Source of the DNA: Campylobacter sp. CCS1377 | GTDB lineage: Bacteria > Campylobacterota > Campylobacteria > Campylobacterales > Campylobacteraceae | Direction: 5' to 3' | Assembly (NCBI RefSeq): GCF_040008265.1 | Contig: NZ_CP155620.1 | Coordinates: 372,001-436,000 of the forward strand | DNA: 64,000 nt | In this document: piece by piece, positions 9,721-17,898 of the stretch | Layout of the letters: each line of letters begins with the position of its first letter | Numbering within the stretch: position 1 is the stretch's first letter | Position numbers and translations under genes: made by a program | The notes under the pieces: model-generated | What the model was told of the DNA's origin: nothing | Seen by the model: the letters and a program-made list of their open reading frames with translations, nothing else | Database searches by the model: none

Positions 9721-10066
9721 ATGAAAAAAACTATTATTAGTAGTAACTTTTGCTTTATTTATTGTGGGCTGTGGAAGTAAAGAGCCGCCTGTCGAAATTG
9801 AAACTTTTGAACAATACAATCAGCTACTTTACTCGAATTCTAAATTTTTAAAAATTACCTCTTTAGTGGATTCTGTTACAATTACTAAGATAATTCCAAA
9901 TCGCGGAAAATGTAAAATTGGCGGAGTGCTAGATAACCGTGATATAAAAATTAATAAAACTTTAAAATACGGAGAAGTATGGAATTATATTCCACTACGA
10001 GGTTGTGATAAGTTGTTGGAAGTTAGGGTTGAGACAGATCAAGGAGAGTGGGATTTTAAATTTTAA
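9721..10066 (+). CDS. small lipoprotein with poly-A frameshift after the start codon
   Basis: From the ATG at 9721, seven A's follow and the reading frame runs into a stop after 19 codons. With six A's the frame would read MKKLLLVVTFALFIVGC then GSKEPPVEIE, a textbook lipoprotein signal with lipobox VGC, continuing without a stop for about 114 residues to 10066. The open part (from a GTG at 9764) is intact. The mature part ends LEVRVETDQGEWDFKF and matches no family I know. Promoter and ribosome site are sound, so either transcriptional slippage on A7 restores some product, the gene switches by tract length, or it is freshly broken. A sequencing error in the run cannot be excluded. Confidence 0.6.
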
Positions 10067-10100
10067 ATAACTTATTCCGCATAAAGCGGAATAAGTTATT
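10066..10100. terminator. bidirectional terminator between the lipoprotein gene and sodB
   Basis: A perfect 15-bp stem (10066-10080 with 10086-10100) with loop ATAAA between convergent genes. It is A/T-flanked on both sides. The sodB stop codon lies inside it. Confidence 0.8.
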
Positions 10101-10734
10101 TTATAGGATGAAGCTCGTTTGCGTAAAAACTAACTGATCCCATACCCTCTTTTAAAGCCCATTCATAAGCTTTTGCAACAAAATCCCAGTTAATATGAGT
10201 GTAAAATTTCTCTAAATAAGCAGGACGAGCATTGCGATGATCTACATAATAAGCGTGTTCCCAAACATCTACAACGAGTAAAGGAATTTTATCTTCAGTG
10301 ATAGGTGTAGCTGCATTTGAAGTGCCTACAAATTCTAATTTTTGATTTTTGGTGTTATAAACCAGCCAGAACCAGCCAGAACCAAAAACTCCTGTCGCAC
10401 CTTTGATAAACTCAGCTTTGAAATTATCCAAAGAGCCAAATTCTTTTTCTAAAGCCGCTTTTAAATCGCCTTTTACTTCACAGGCATTTGGAGTAATGCA
10501 GTCAAAATAAAAATCGTGATTATAAACTTGAGCTGCATTATTGAAAATTCCACCATTTGAAGTTTTGATAATATCAACAAGTTCTTTACCGACAAATTGT
10601 GTATCTTTGATGAGATTGTTAAGATTATTCACATAGGTTTGATGGTGTTTTCCATGATGATAATTAAAGGTTTCAGCACTTAAAAAATCGCCAAAAGCAT
10701 TGGTGTCATAAGGTAATTGTCTTAATTCAAACAT
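10096..10734 (-). CDS. sodB: iron superoxide dismutase
   Basis: A 212-residue Fe-type superoxide dismutase that detoxifies superoxide in the cytoplasm. The N-terminal helix hairpin has the metal histidine in FNYHHGKHHQTYV, the second in YNHDFYFDC, and the C-terminal signature DVWEHAYYVDHRN provides the Asp and His ligands. GSGWFWLVY and the AATPI stretch are typical of the iron form. An ATG preceded by AAAGGAG is used. A TACAAT -10 lies at 10766-10771. Family length is normal. Confidence 0.95.
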   Translation of the reverse strand: MFELRQLPYDTNAFGDFLSAETFNYHHGKHHQTYVNNLNNLIKDTQFVGKELVDIIKTSNGGIFNNAAQVYNHDFYFDCITPNACEVKGDLKAALEKEFGSLDNFKAEFIKGATGVFGSGWFWLVYNTKNQKLEFVGTSNAATPITEDKIPLLVVDVWEHAYYVDHRNARPAYLEKFYTHINWDFVAKAYEWALKEGMGSVSFYANELHPIK

Positions 10735-10765
10735 AATTTTCTCCTTTTAATAAATTGAGTAAAAG

Positions 10766-10771
10766 ATTGTA
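10766..10771 (-). promoter_or_regulatory. sodB -10 box
   Basis: Minus-strand TATGCTACAAT gives TACAAT as -10, about 32 bp before the sodB start. Confidence 0.45.
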
Positions 10772-10847
10772 GCATAAAATCATTAAAAGAGATAAATAGT
10801 CTGATTTAAATTTTTCATTTTCAAATACGAATGAATATTTTATTTGC

Positions 10848-10853
10848 TAAAAT
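10848..10853 (+). promoter_or_regulatory. bioF operon -10 box
   Basis: TTGCTAAAAT places a TAAAAT -10 at 10848-10853, with transcription starting near 10860. This excludes an in-frame ATG at 10831 and supports the bioF start at 10879. Confidence 0.5.
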
Positions 10854-10878
10854 AATGCGAAAAATATTTAGGGAAAAA

Positions 10879-12021
10879 ATGAGTCTTGAAAATATCTTAG
10901 AAACTCTTGCAAAAAATCACAATCTTAGAAGTCTAACACCTCTAAAACACGATGGAAATTTCGTTTTTAAAAATGACATTAAGCTTTTAAATTTAGCGGG
11001 AAATGATTATTTAAATTTAAGCTCTTCTAAAACTTTAAAAGATGAATTTTTAAGTACTTTAAAAGATGAAAATCTGTTTTTTTCAAGTTCAAGTTCAAGA
11101 AGCTTGAGTGGAAATTTTGAAATTTATGAAGAATTTGAAAGCTTTTTAAAAACCAAATTTAAAGAAAAAGAAATTCTACATTTTAATAGCGGTTATCATC
11201 TAAATATCTCTTGTATTGCCGCACTTGCAAGTATCCCAAATACACTTTTTTTGGCTGATAAGCTTATCCATGCGAGTATGATTGATGGGCTTGGAATTAG
11301 TGGAGCGAAATTTTTTCGTTTTCGTCACAACGATATGGAGCATTTGGAAAATTTAATCAAAAAACATTATGAAAATTATGAACAAATCATCATTTTAAGC
11401 GAAGCATTATTTAGCATGGATGGTGATTTTTGTGATTTTAAGGCTTTGGTTGCCTTTAAAGAAAAATACCCTAAAATAAAACTTTACATCGATGAAGCCC
11501 ATAGTGTGGGGTGTTTTGGTGATGATGGTTTGGGGCTTGTTAAGGCTTTAAATTTGGAAACAAAGGTTGATTTTTTGGTTTTTACCTTTGGTAAGGCCAT
11601 TGCTTCTATGGGGGCTTGTATGATTTGCGAAAAGCCTTTTAAAAACTTTTTTATCAACAAAGCAAGGGCTTTTATTTATTCCACTGCACTGCCACCTATT
11701 AATGTAGCTTGGACGAAATTTATTTTTGAAAAAATGAGTAAATTTAAAGAAAAAAGAGAAAATTTACAAAGCTTGGCAGAGTTTTTTAAAAACAAGTTCA
11801 TACAAAAAAATCATCAAATTTTAGGCGATAGCTATATCATTTCTTTGCTTTTAGGAGAAAATAAAAAAGCCATAGAAGTGGCAAAAAAACTCGAAACAAA
11901 TGGTATTTTTGCCCCAGCTATTAAAGAGCCAACCGTGGCTAAAAATACAGCTAGAATTCGCTTTTCCTTACATGCAGGACTTAGTAAGACAGATTTAGAG
12001 AAAGCGATAGAACTTTTATGA
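10879..12021 (+). CDS. bioF: 8-amino-7-oxononanoate synthase
   Basis: A 380-residue PLP enzyme of the alpha-oxoamine synthase family that condenses pimeloyl-ACP with alanine in biotin synthesis. Visible motifs are LAGNDYLNL, the SSSSRSLSGNFEIYEEFE loop, FNSGYHLN, YIDEAHSVGCFG and the PLP-lysine region FTFGKAIASMGA. The start is the ATG at 10879 after AGGGA; an earlier in-frame ATG overlaps the promoter. The stop overlaps bioG by four bases, making a bioF-bioG-bioC unit. The order matches C. jejuni Cj0306c-0304c. bioA and bioD are not in this window. Confidence 0.92.
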   Translation: MSLENILETLAKNHNLRSLTPLKHDGNFVFKNDIKLLNLAGNDYLNLSSSKTLKDEFLSTLKDENLFFSSSSSRSLSGNFEIYEEFESFLKTKFKEKEILHFNSGYHLNISCIAALASIPNTLFLADKLIHASMIDGLGISGAKFFRFRHNDMEHLENLIKKHYENYEQIIILSEALFSMDGDFCDFKALVAFKEKYPKIKLYIDEAHSVGCFGDDGLGLVKALNLETKVDFLVFTFGKAIASMGACMICEKPFKNFFINKARAFIYSTALPPINVAWTKFIFEKMSKFKEKRENLQSLAEFFKNKFIQKNHQILGDSYIISLLLGENKKAIEVAKKLETNGIFAPAIKEPTVAKNTARIRFSLHAGLSKTDLEKAIELL

Positions 12022-12629
12022 AAATAACTCATTTAATCAAAAATAAAAACTCAAAAGAGCTTATCTTAGTATTTGGTGGCTTTGCATCACATCCTAGCCA
12101 TTTTTTGCATTTAAAAAGTGATAAAAATGTGGTTTTGGTTTGTGATTATGAAAATTTAGACTTTAAATTTGATTTAAGTCCTTTTTCTAAAATCACTCTT
12201 ATAGCCTTTTCTATGGGTGTTTGCGTGGCAAGTAAAGTTTTAAAAGATATGGAGTTTTCGCAAAAAATTGCCATCAATGGCACAAATTTTGGCATAGATA
12301 AATTGAAAGGAATTCATCCTGTAATTTTTGCCAAGCAAATTAAAAAATTTGAACTTTCAAGCTTTAAAAAAGCCTTATTTAAAGGGCGCGAAAATGAAGC
12401 AAAAAATTTTATTTTTAAAGATGAAAAAGATTTAAAAACCGAGCTTGAAAAACTTTTCGAATTTGCCTTAAAAGAGTGTAACAAAGATTTTATTTGGGAT
12501 AAAATTTACTCAAGTAAGACGGATGAAATTTTTCCGCCAAATGCTTTGAAAAACGCTTTTTCCAAGCTTATTTTTTTAGACGAACCGCATTTTGCTTTTT
12601 TTCATTTTAAAACTTGGGATGAAATTTGA
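12018..12629 (+). CDS. bioG: pimeloyl-ACP methyl ester esterase BioG (DUF452)
   Basis: A 203-residue alpha/beta-hydrolase of the BioG/DUF452 family, which removes the methyl ester from pimeloyl-ACP so that BioF can use it. LVFGGFASHPSHF near the N-terminus is the family oxyanion region, AFSMGV holds the nucleophilic serine, and DEPHFAFFHF near the C-terminus holds the catalytic histidine. It overlaps bioF and bioC by four bases at each end. BioC methylates malonyl-ACP to start the chain, so the two neighbouring genes open and close the same disguise step. Confidence 0.88.
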   Translation: MKITHLIKNKNSKELILVFGGFASHPSHFLHLKSDKNVVLVCDYENLDFKFDLSPFSKITLIAFSMGVCVASKVLKDMEFSQKIAINGTNFGIDKLKGIHPVIFAKQIKKFELSSFKKALFKGRENEAKNFIFKDEKDLKTELEKLFEFALKECNKDFIWDKIYSSKTDEIFPPNALKNAFSKLIFLDEPHFAFFHFKTWDEI

Positions 12630-13312
12630 ATTTTTTAAAAGCAAAAAATTACGCAAAACACGCAAAAGCGCAAGATTTTATGGGTTTAAAGCTTTGCGAA
12701 ATTTTAAGAGAATCAAAACTCACGCATTTTGAAAAAGTATTTGAATTTGGTTGTGGTAGGGGCGAGTTTAGTAAAAAGCTTGAAAAAATCATTACTTTTG
12801 ATGAGTATTTAAAAAATGATATTTTGGATTTTAAAGAAAATTCTAACACTTTAATTTTTGATATGAATGAAATTGCAAAACAAAATTTAAGCAAGCAAAA
12901 ATTTGATCTCATCACTTCAAATGCAAGTTTGCAATGGCTTGATTTAAAATGCATTTTACCAAGTCTTAGGGATATGCTTAATGAAAATGGTATTTTACTT
13001 CTTTCTACTTTTGGAAAAAATAATTTAAAAGAAATTAAGCAAAGCACGGGTTTGGGTTTAAATTATTTTAGTGTAGATGAGCTAAAGCAAATTTTTACAA
13101 GTCATTTTGGTGAAGTAAAAATTACGCAAGAGTTTATAAATTTGGAATTTAAAAGTGCTTTAGATGTTTTTAGACATTTAAAATTTAGCGGAGTAAATTC
13201 TTTGGGGTTTTATCCTTTAAATAAGGGTTTTTTAAAAGAATTTGAAGAAAAATTTCAAAACAAAATTACTTATCATTCTATTTTTATAATATGCAAAAAA
13301 AGAGTAAAATAA
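12626..13312 (+). CDS. bioC: malonyl-ACP O-methyltransferase
   Basis: A 228-residue SAM-dependent methyltransferase that methylates malonyl-ACP at the start of pimelate synthesis. The SAM loop is VFEFGCGRGEFSKKL (about 36-50), followed by NDILDF and the motif ITSNASLQWLDL, a typical BioC stretch. The start is a TTG (TTGAATTTTTTA) overlapping the bioG stop. It is last in the bioF-bioG-bioC unit. Confidence 0.88.
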   Translation: MNFLKAKNYAKHAKAQDFMGLKLCEILRESKLTHFEKVFEFGCGRGEFSKKLEKIITFDEYLKNDILDFKENSNTLIFDMNEIAKQNLSKQKFDLITSNASLQWLDLKCILPSLRDMLNENGILLLSTFGKNNLKEIKQSTGLGLNYFSVDELKQIFTSHFGEVKITQEFINLEFKSALDVFRHLKFSGVNSLGFYPLNKGFLKEFEEKFQNKITYHSIFIICKKRVK

Positions 13313-13355
13313 GTTTTTTGTTATATAATTATTTATTTTTTATAAAGGAGTTTTA

Positions 13356-14105
13356 ATGAAAAAGATATTTTTCATCTTAATGATGAGCGTTTTTTCACTT
13401 AGTTTAAACGCCGAAAAAATCAGTATTTTTGTCGCATCTTCTGCTTCTAAAGCCATGAGTGAAATTAAAGATGAGTTTTTAAAAACACATCCAGATGATG
13501 AAATAGAGCTTGTTTTTGGTGCTTCAGGAAAGCATTATCAGCTTTTGACGCAAGGAAGGGAATTTGATCTCTTTTTTTCAGCTGATGCAAAGTATGCCGC
13601 ACAAATTGCAAAAGATAATAATGCAATTAGCAAACCAAAAATTTATGCCTTAGGTGTTGTGGCTTTGTATAGTTTGGATGAAAATTTACTTAACGGTGGC
13701 ATTGAAAAATTGAGCGAAAAAGCAGATATTATTTCACATTTAAGTATAGCAAATCCAAAAGTTGCACCTTATGGAGTGGTTGCCACGCAAACACTTGAAA
13801 AACTAGGACTTGATAAGATTTTTAAAGATAAAATCGTTTTAGGTGATAATATTTCTCAGCCTGTGGTACATGTAGACACTGGAGTGGCACAAGTTGGCAT
13901 CGTGGCTTATTCTTTGGTTTCACCCGTAAATAAACCCAAAGGAAAAGTGGTTTTAATTAATGAAAAATATTTCACTCCACTAGAACAAAGTTTTGTTATC
14001 ACAAAATATGCCAAGAATAAAAAATTAGCTACCCAGTTTGCTGATTTTGTAAGTTCTAAACAAGGTAAAGATATCATTAAAAAATATGGATTTAACACAC
14101 CTTGA
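13356..14105 (+). CDS. modA: molybdate ABC transporter, periplasmic binding protein
   Basis: A 249-residue secreted protein with signal peptide MKKIFFILMMSVFSLSLNAEK. ModA features are IFVASSASKAMSEI near the N-terminus, LVFGASGKHYQLLTQGREFDLFFSAD, and the VAPYGVVA and VGIVAYS stretches that line the oxyanion site. It delivers molybdate, or possibly tungstate, to ModBC. It opens a mod operon after a clear AAGGAG. Its stop overlaps the next gene's TTG start. Confidence 0.9.
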   Translation: MKKIFFILMMSVFSLSLNAEKISIFVASSASKAMSEIKDEFLKTHPDDEIELVFGASGKHYQLLTQGREFDLFFSADAKYAAQIAKDNNAISKPKIYALGVVALYSLDENLLNGGIEKLSEKADIISHLSIANPKVAPYGVVATQTLEKLGLDKIFKDKIVLGDNISQPVVHVDTGVAQVGIVAYSLVSPVNKPKGKVVLINEKYFTPLEQSFVITKYAKNKKLATQFADFVSSKQGKDIIKKYGFNTP

Positions 14106-14503
14106 ATGCTTTAAATGGTAAAATTATAGATCTTTTAAATGAAGATGAGATTGTCATTGTTAAGATCAACATTAAAGAGCAAATTTTTAGTGTTTTAATG
14201 CTTGATCTTAATTCTTTACAAGATCTAAAAATAAGCTCAAATATTCAAGTACTTTTTAAAGAACACGAACTTAGCTTTGCCTTGCCAAATTCCATTTTAA
14301 GTGTTGAAAATTCATTCTCGGCTAAAATTAAAAGTATTAAAAAAGGCAAAATGCTATGTCATGTATTTTTTGATTTTAAAGGTGATGAAATTTCAAGCAT
14401 TATTACCAAAGAAAAGGCTTTAAGGCTTAATCTTAAAGAAGGACAAGAATGGCTTTGTTTTGTTAAGGCAAATGATATTATTTTAAGGGCAGTTGATGGA
14501 TAG
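14102..14503 (+). CDS. di-TOBE (Mop-like) molybdate-binding protein
   Basis: A 133-residue protein that appears to be two tandem TOBE/Mop-like domains (about 1-65 and 68-131). The second begins FSAKIKSIKKGKMLCHVFFDFKGDEISSIITKEKALRLNLKEG, the classic TOBE pattern. Such proteins store molybdate or act like the sensor half of ModE. There is no DNA-binding domain, so direct regulation is doubtful. The start is TTG overlapping the modA stop; the nearby ATG is out of frame. The C. jejuni counterpart, as I recall, is Cj0302c in the same place. Confidence 0.75.
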   Translation: MNALNGKIIDLLNEDEIVIVKINIKEQIFSVLMLDLNSLQDLKISSNIQVLFKEHELSFALPNSILSVENSFSAKIKSIKKGKMLCHVFFDFKGDEISSIITKEKALRLNLKEGQEWLCFVKANDIILRAVDG

Positions 14504-15164
14504 TGATTTTTTACAAACCTTGTATCTTACTTTTAAACTCGCATTTATCACTACTTTTATACTTTTTTTCATAGGAGTTTTTTTAGCCTATCTTTTAAGC
14601 TTTGTGAAATTACCTTTTAAGAGCTTGGTGCAAACCCTTGTGGCTTTGCCTTTGGTTTTACCGCCTAGTGTTTTGGGCTTTTATTTGCTTGTAAGCTTTT
14701 CAGCAAATAGCTTTTTGGGGCAGTTTTTAAAAGAATATTTAAATATTTCTTTAGTTTTTACTTTTCAAGGTTTGGTTTTTGCTTCTTTAATTTTTTCATT
14801 GCCTTTTATGGTAAATCCTTTGCAAAGTGCCTTTTCATCGGTAAATAAAAACCTACTTGATGCTTCTTACACTCTAGGAAAGAGTAAAATTTACACACTT
14901 TTTAGAGTGATTTTACCCAATTCTAAAGTGGGAATTTTTAGCGCTTGTGCGATGAGTTTTGCGCATACCGTTGGCGAATTTGGTGTTGTGATGATGATAG
15001 GTGGACATAAAAAAGGCGAAACTTTGGTTGCAAGTATAGCAATTTATGATGAGCTTGAAGTCTTAAACTATACTTTAGCGCATCAATACGCTTTTACTTT
15101 GTTTACGCTTTCTTTTATCATACTTTTAAGTCTTTATTTTGTCAATAAAAAATTTACTCTATAG
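14496..15164 (+). CDS. modB: molybdate ABC transporter permease
   Basis: A 222-residue inner-membrane permease with five or six hydrophobic segments. It carries the EAA-type cytoplasmic loop LLDASYTLGKSKIYTLFRVILPNSKVGIFSACAMSFAHTVGEFG, which docks to the ATPase and is strongly ModB-like. The start is ATG at 14496 (TTGATG at the overlap), inside the end of the TOBE gene. It pairs with ModC. Confidence 0.92.
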   Translation: MDSDFLQTLYLTFKLAFITTFILFFIGVFLAYLLSFVKLPFKSLVQTLVALPLVLPPSVLGFYLLVSFSANSFLGQFLKEYLNISLVFTFQGLVFASLIFSLPFMVNPLQSAFSSVNKNLLDASYTLGKSKIYTLFRVILPNSKVGIFSACAMSFAHTVGEFGVVMMIGGHKKGETLVASIAIYDELEVLNYTLAHQYAFTLFTLSFIILLSLYFVNKKFTL

Positions 15165-15173
15165 GTTTATTTT

Positions 15174-16052
15174 ATGATAAAAATTGATATAAAACTTCCC
15201 CTCGATACCGCAAAAGGCAAAAAAGAATTAGTTTTTAACACACATTTAAGGACAAATGAAATCACTGCTATTTTTGGAGAAAGTGGCGTAGGAAAAACGA
15301 CTCTGCTAAAAATCATTGCAGGACTTATAAAACCTGAATTTGGACGCATAGAAGTGGAAAATGAGCTTTGGCTTGATACCCAAAAAAATATCAATTTATC
15401 TATACAAAAAAGAAAAATCGGTTTTGTTTTTCAAGATTATGCCCTTTTTCCAAATATGAGCGTAAAAGAAAACATTTCTTATGCTGCAACTTCAAAGCAA
15501 AAGGTAGAAGAGCTTTTAAATTTGATGAATTTGGAAAAGTTAGCTAAAATTTATCCTAAAAATTTAAGCGGAGGGCAAGCACAAAGAGTGGCTTTAGCAA
15601 GGGCTTTAGCAAGAGAGCCACAAATTTTGCTTTTAGATGAACCTTTGAGTGCGCTAGATTTTAAAATGCGTTCCTTTTTACAAGATGAGTTGATGAAAAT
15701 TTTACAACATTTTAAAATTACTACTTTATTGGTTAGTCACGATTTGGCTGAAATTTATAAGCTAAGCCATAGAATTTTAGAGCTTAATAATGGCAAAATC
15801 ATCAAAGATGCAAAGACAAGTGAATTTTTCACTCAATCAAATTTAAGTGCGAAATTGCGTTTAAGTGCGACTTTACTTGAGATTAAAAAAAGTGATATTT
15901 TAGTCGTTTTTACTTTACTTTTAAATCAAGATATTATTAAAATCACACTTAGCGAAGAAGAATTTTTAAAATCTTACAAAGATATAAAAATCGGCGATAC
16001 ACTTTTACTTTCCATGAAAGCCTTCAACCCTATCATTGTGGGAAAAATTTAA
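15174..16052 (+). CDS. modC: molybdate ABC transporter ATP-binding protein
   Basis: A 292-residue ABC ATPase. Walker A is GESGVGKTT, the signature is LSGGQAQRVALARALA, and Walker B is ILLLDEPLSALD with the following H-loop LLVSHD. A short C-terminal TOBE-like part covers about 230-290. It powers molybdate uptake with ModB and ModA and closes the mod operon. It is somewhat shorter than enterobacterial ModC. Confidence 0.92.
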   Translation: MIKIDIKLPLDTAKGKKELVFNTHLRTNEITAIFGESGVGKTTLLKIIAGLIKPEFGRIEVENELWLDTQKNINLSIQKRKIGFVFQDYALFPNMSVKENISYAATSKQKVEELLNLMNLEKLAKIYPKNLSGGQAQRVALARALAREPQILLLDEPLSALDFKMRSFLQDELMKILQHFKITTLLVSHDLAEIYKLSHRILELNNGKIIKDAKTSEFFTQSNLSAKLRLSATLLEIKKSDILVVFTLLLNQDIIKITLSEEEFLKSYKDIKIGDTLLLSMKAFNPIIVGKI

Positions 16053-16161
16053 GAAGGTAAGTCTTTAAATCCATTTGAAATTCCTTTAAAATTTAATACA
16101 AATGCGTAAATTATAATTATTTTCTTGTTTAATTTTAGCAATAATTTGGCAATTTATCTCA

Positions 16162-16190
16162 AAATTCCTACTAATGAAAGCTAGGAATTT
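16162..16190 (+). terminator. hairpin downstream of modC
   Basis: AAATTCCTA (16162-16170) pairs with TAGGAATTT (16182-16190). A pyrimidine-rich tail with a T-run follows about 10 bases later, so it is a moderate terminator. Confidence 0.45.
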
Positions 16191-16343
16191 CGCGTTTTAA
16201 TCTTTCTTTTTTTAATATTTTTACCATCTTATCAAAAAATGCCTATATTTTGTTTCAAACCACACTCACTAATTTTTATAGCAATATAAACAAGTAAATA
16301 AAAAATACCAAACACTTATAAATATTTATTAAACTTAAGTTTT

Positions 16344-16349
16344 TATAAT
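16344..16349 (+). promoter_or_regulatory. -10 box of the secreted protein gene
   Basis: TATAAT at 16344-16349, about 32 bp before the ATG at 16381, which is preceded by AAAAGGTAAAA. Confidence 0.45.
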
Positions 16350-16380
16350 TTTAGTTTTATGTTTTATTAAAAGGTAAAAA

Positions 16381-16866
16381 ATGAAAAAAGTGTTTTTAAT
16401 CTTGATTTTTTCGGTGATTTCACTCTTTGGCGATCCCGATCCTTTTGGCTTTGAGCTTGGAAAAGCGACTTTTGAGGAAGTTAGCAAAAAATATCCTGAT
16501 TTTACGCAGATTGGAAATGATCCTGTAACCAAAGGCAAGCAAATTGTTGTTAATCAAAAAAATTTTGATCTTAAAGGTTTAAATAGAGATGTGATTTTTG
16601 GCTTTGATACAGAGGATAAATTAATAGGGGTATTATTATGTTTTGACGAAGATCGCTTTGATGATCTTTTATCATCTTTATCAAAATATAAAATGGTAGA
16701 AAAATACGATAATTTGGCAAATTTTAAAGATGGAAATTCTATAATTTCACTTGATAAGACAGATTTTGATATAAGATTACTTTATCGAACCAAAAAATAT
16801 GATAAACTTTATGAAGATAGGCGAACAGAACGAGAACGCAAAAATAAACAGAATTCAATGCCTTAA
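16381..16866 (+). CDS. unknown secreted protein, 161 aa
   Basis: Not recognised. It starts with a signal peptide (MKKVFLILIFSVISLFG, cleavage near residue 17). A mature acidic and lysine-rich domain begins FELGKATFEEVSKKYPDF, a pattern seen in small periplasmic proteins that track a substrate or partner. There is no cysteine pair, only one cysteine in the mature part. The C-terminus is highly charged (RRTERERKNKQ). It has its own promoter and is followed by a perfect hairpin. It opens an accessory stretch with a decayed lipoprotein gene and an unknown membrane protein. Confidence 0.7.
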   Translation: MKKVFLILIFSVISLFGDPDPFGFELGKATFEEVSKKYPDFTQIGNDPVTKGKQIVVNQKNFDLKGLNRDVIFGFDTEDKLIGVLLCFDEDRFDDLLSSLSKYKMVEKYDNLANFKDGNSIISLDKTDFDIRLLYRTKKYDKLYEDRRTERERKNKQNSMP

Positions 16867-16890
16867 ATTGATTGCAAATTATTCTAAAAT

Positions 16891-16910
16891 TTGCTCCAAA
16901 TTTGGAGCAA
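16891..16910. terminator. palindromic terminator
   Basis: TTGCTCCAAATTTGGAGCAA is a perfect 20-bp palindrome 25 bp after the stop of the secreted protein gene, followed by TTCTCACTTTT. Confidence 0.65.
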
Positions 16911-16934
16911 TTCTCACTTTTAATTTAAAATAGT

Positions 16935-16940
16935 TATAAT
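16935..16940 (+). promoter_or_regulatory. -10 box before the lipoprotein pseudogene
   Basis: TATAAT at 16935-16940, about 38 bp before the ATG at 16978. The promoter outlived the gene it served. Confidence 0.4.
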
Positions 16941-16977
16941 TGTTTTCATTATTTTAAAATTAACTTAGGTAAAAACA

Positions 16978-17864
16978 ATGAAAAAAAATCATCGCTGGTT
17001 TAATCTGCATTTTGTTTTTGGGTGGGTGTAGCAGCAAAACAGCAGGAATGGCAGCATTAGGCGTAATTCATTCGCCTCAAATTGTAGCACTTGGTGCATT
17101 TGCTGCGGTTACTTCTCCACTTTGGCTTTTGGAAAAAATAGAAGAAAACAGCCGTAAAACCCAACAGCAAACAGAAAAAGACTCTTGTTCATCAGACTCT
17201 TTTTATAAACTTAAAAAATTATGCAATCTTAAGCTTGATTTAGAACCAGAAATCGCAGATAAGCTTTTGTATGAGATTAATTGGGAATTTTATTATTTTA
17301 AACAACGAGAAAATTTTTTATACAAGTGCTAGATGAGTTAAAAGATGAAAAAAGCGAAGAATATAAAAAATTCACAAAAGAATATGAAAAAAATAGTCAA
17401 AAATAATTCTTGCTTATAAAAAAGTTTTTACAAATGAAAATGATAATGCTTGGCTTAAATACTCATTTAATGAAATGGACAGAAAAAGATTGTATGCTTT
17501 TTATAAAGCTTATGAGCGTTATCCTTTTCTTGAAAATGCTAAAGAATTAAATAAAAATAAAATTTTTATCGTAAGTGATAAAAAATTTGATTATTTTTAT
17601 TTTACTGATGAATTTTTAGTGAAAAATGAAAGTGAAATTTTAGAAAAACTCAGCCAAGAACACATTGAAGAATATAAAAAATTCAAAGAAGAAATTTTTA
17701 AAGACTACAAATAAATCGGTCAAAAAGAAATTATTCCAAGTAATTTTTTAGCATTTTTTCAAATTGAAAATGAAAAATTTAAACCAATAATCGGATATGC
17801 AAGCTATCATCTAAAAGATCATCCTGATATAAATTGTACTTTTATTGATAAAGATTATAATTAA
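16978..17864 (+). pseudogene. decayed lipoprotein gene (three frameshifts, one in-frame stop)
   Basis: Joining frames gives a protein of about 290 residues. The ATG at 16978 is followed by eight A's; with seven, the frame reads MKKIIAGLICILFLGGC then SSKTAG, a perfect lipoprotein signal. The frame then runs to about 17320, shifts at a T6 run (17313-17318 area), continues as QVLDELKDEKSEEYKKF, and shifts again at the A5 run near 17401. It then reads ILAYKKVFTNENDNAWLKYSF onward and meets an in-frame TAA at 17712. The same frame stays open after that stop to 17864 (IGQKEIIPSNFLAFF...). The original function is unknown. Three lesions are in A/T homopolymers; the internal stop is a separate one. 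Confidence 0.75.
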
Positions 17865-17898
17865 TTGAAATATCACATTTTAAAATAAATTTGCCAAA

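Larger units (their letters stand above)
16053..16380. other. 328-bp AT-rich spacer after modC
   Basis: No coding frame of note. It contains a hairpin at 16162-16190 and, near the end, the promoter of the next gene. The remainder is AT-rich sequence in which I see nothing. Confidence 0.5.

Noticed and set aside
13907..14098. Minus-strand frame over modA
   Set aside because: Contained in modA; no signals of its own.
14102..14503. Calling the di-TOBE gene modE
   Set aside because: It lacks the helix-turn-helix half of ModE; only the molybdate-binding part is present.
9721..17864. Treating the poly-A frameshifts simply as sequencing errors
   Set aside because: Not fully excluded, but dozens of long AT-rich genes with many A- and T-runs are intact, and one pseudogene also has an internal stop, so real decay is more likely.
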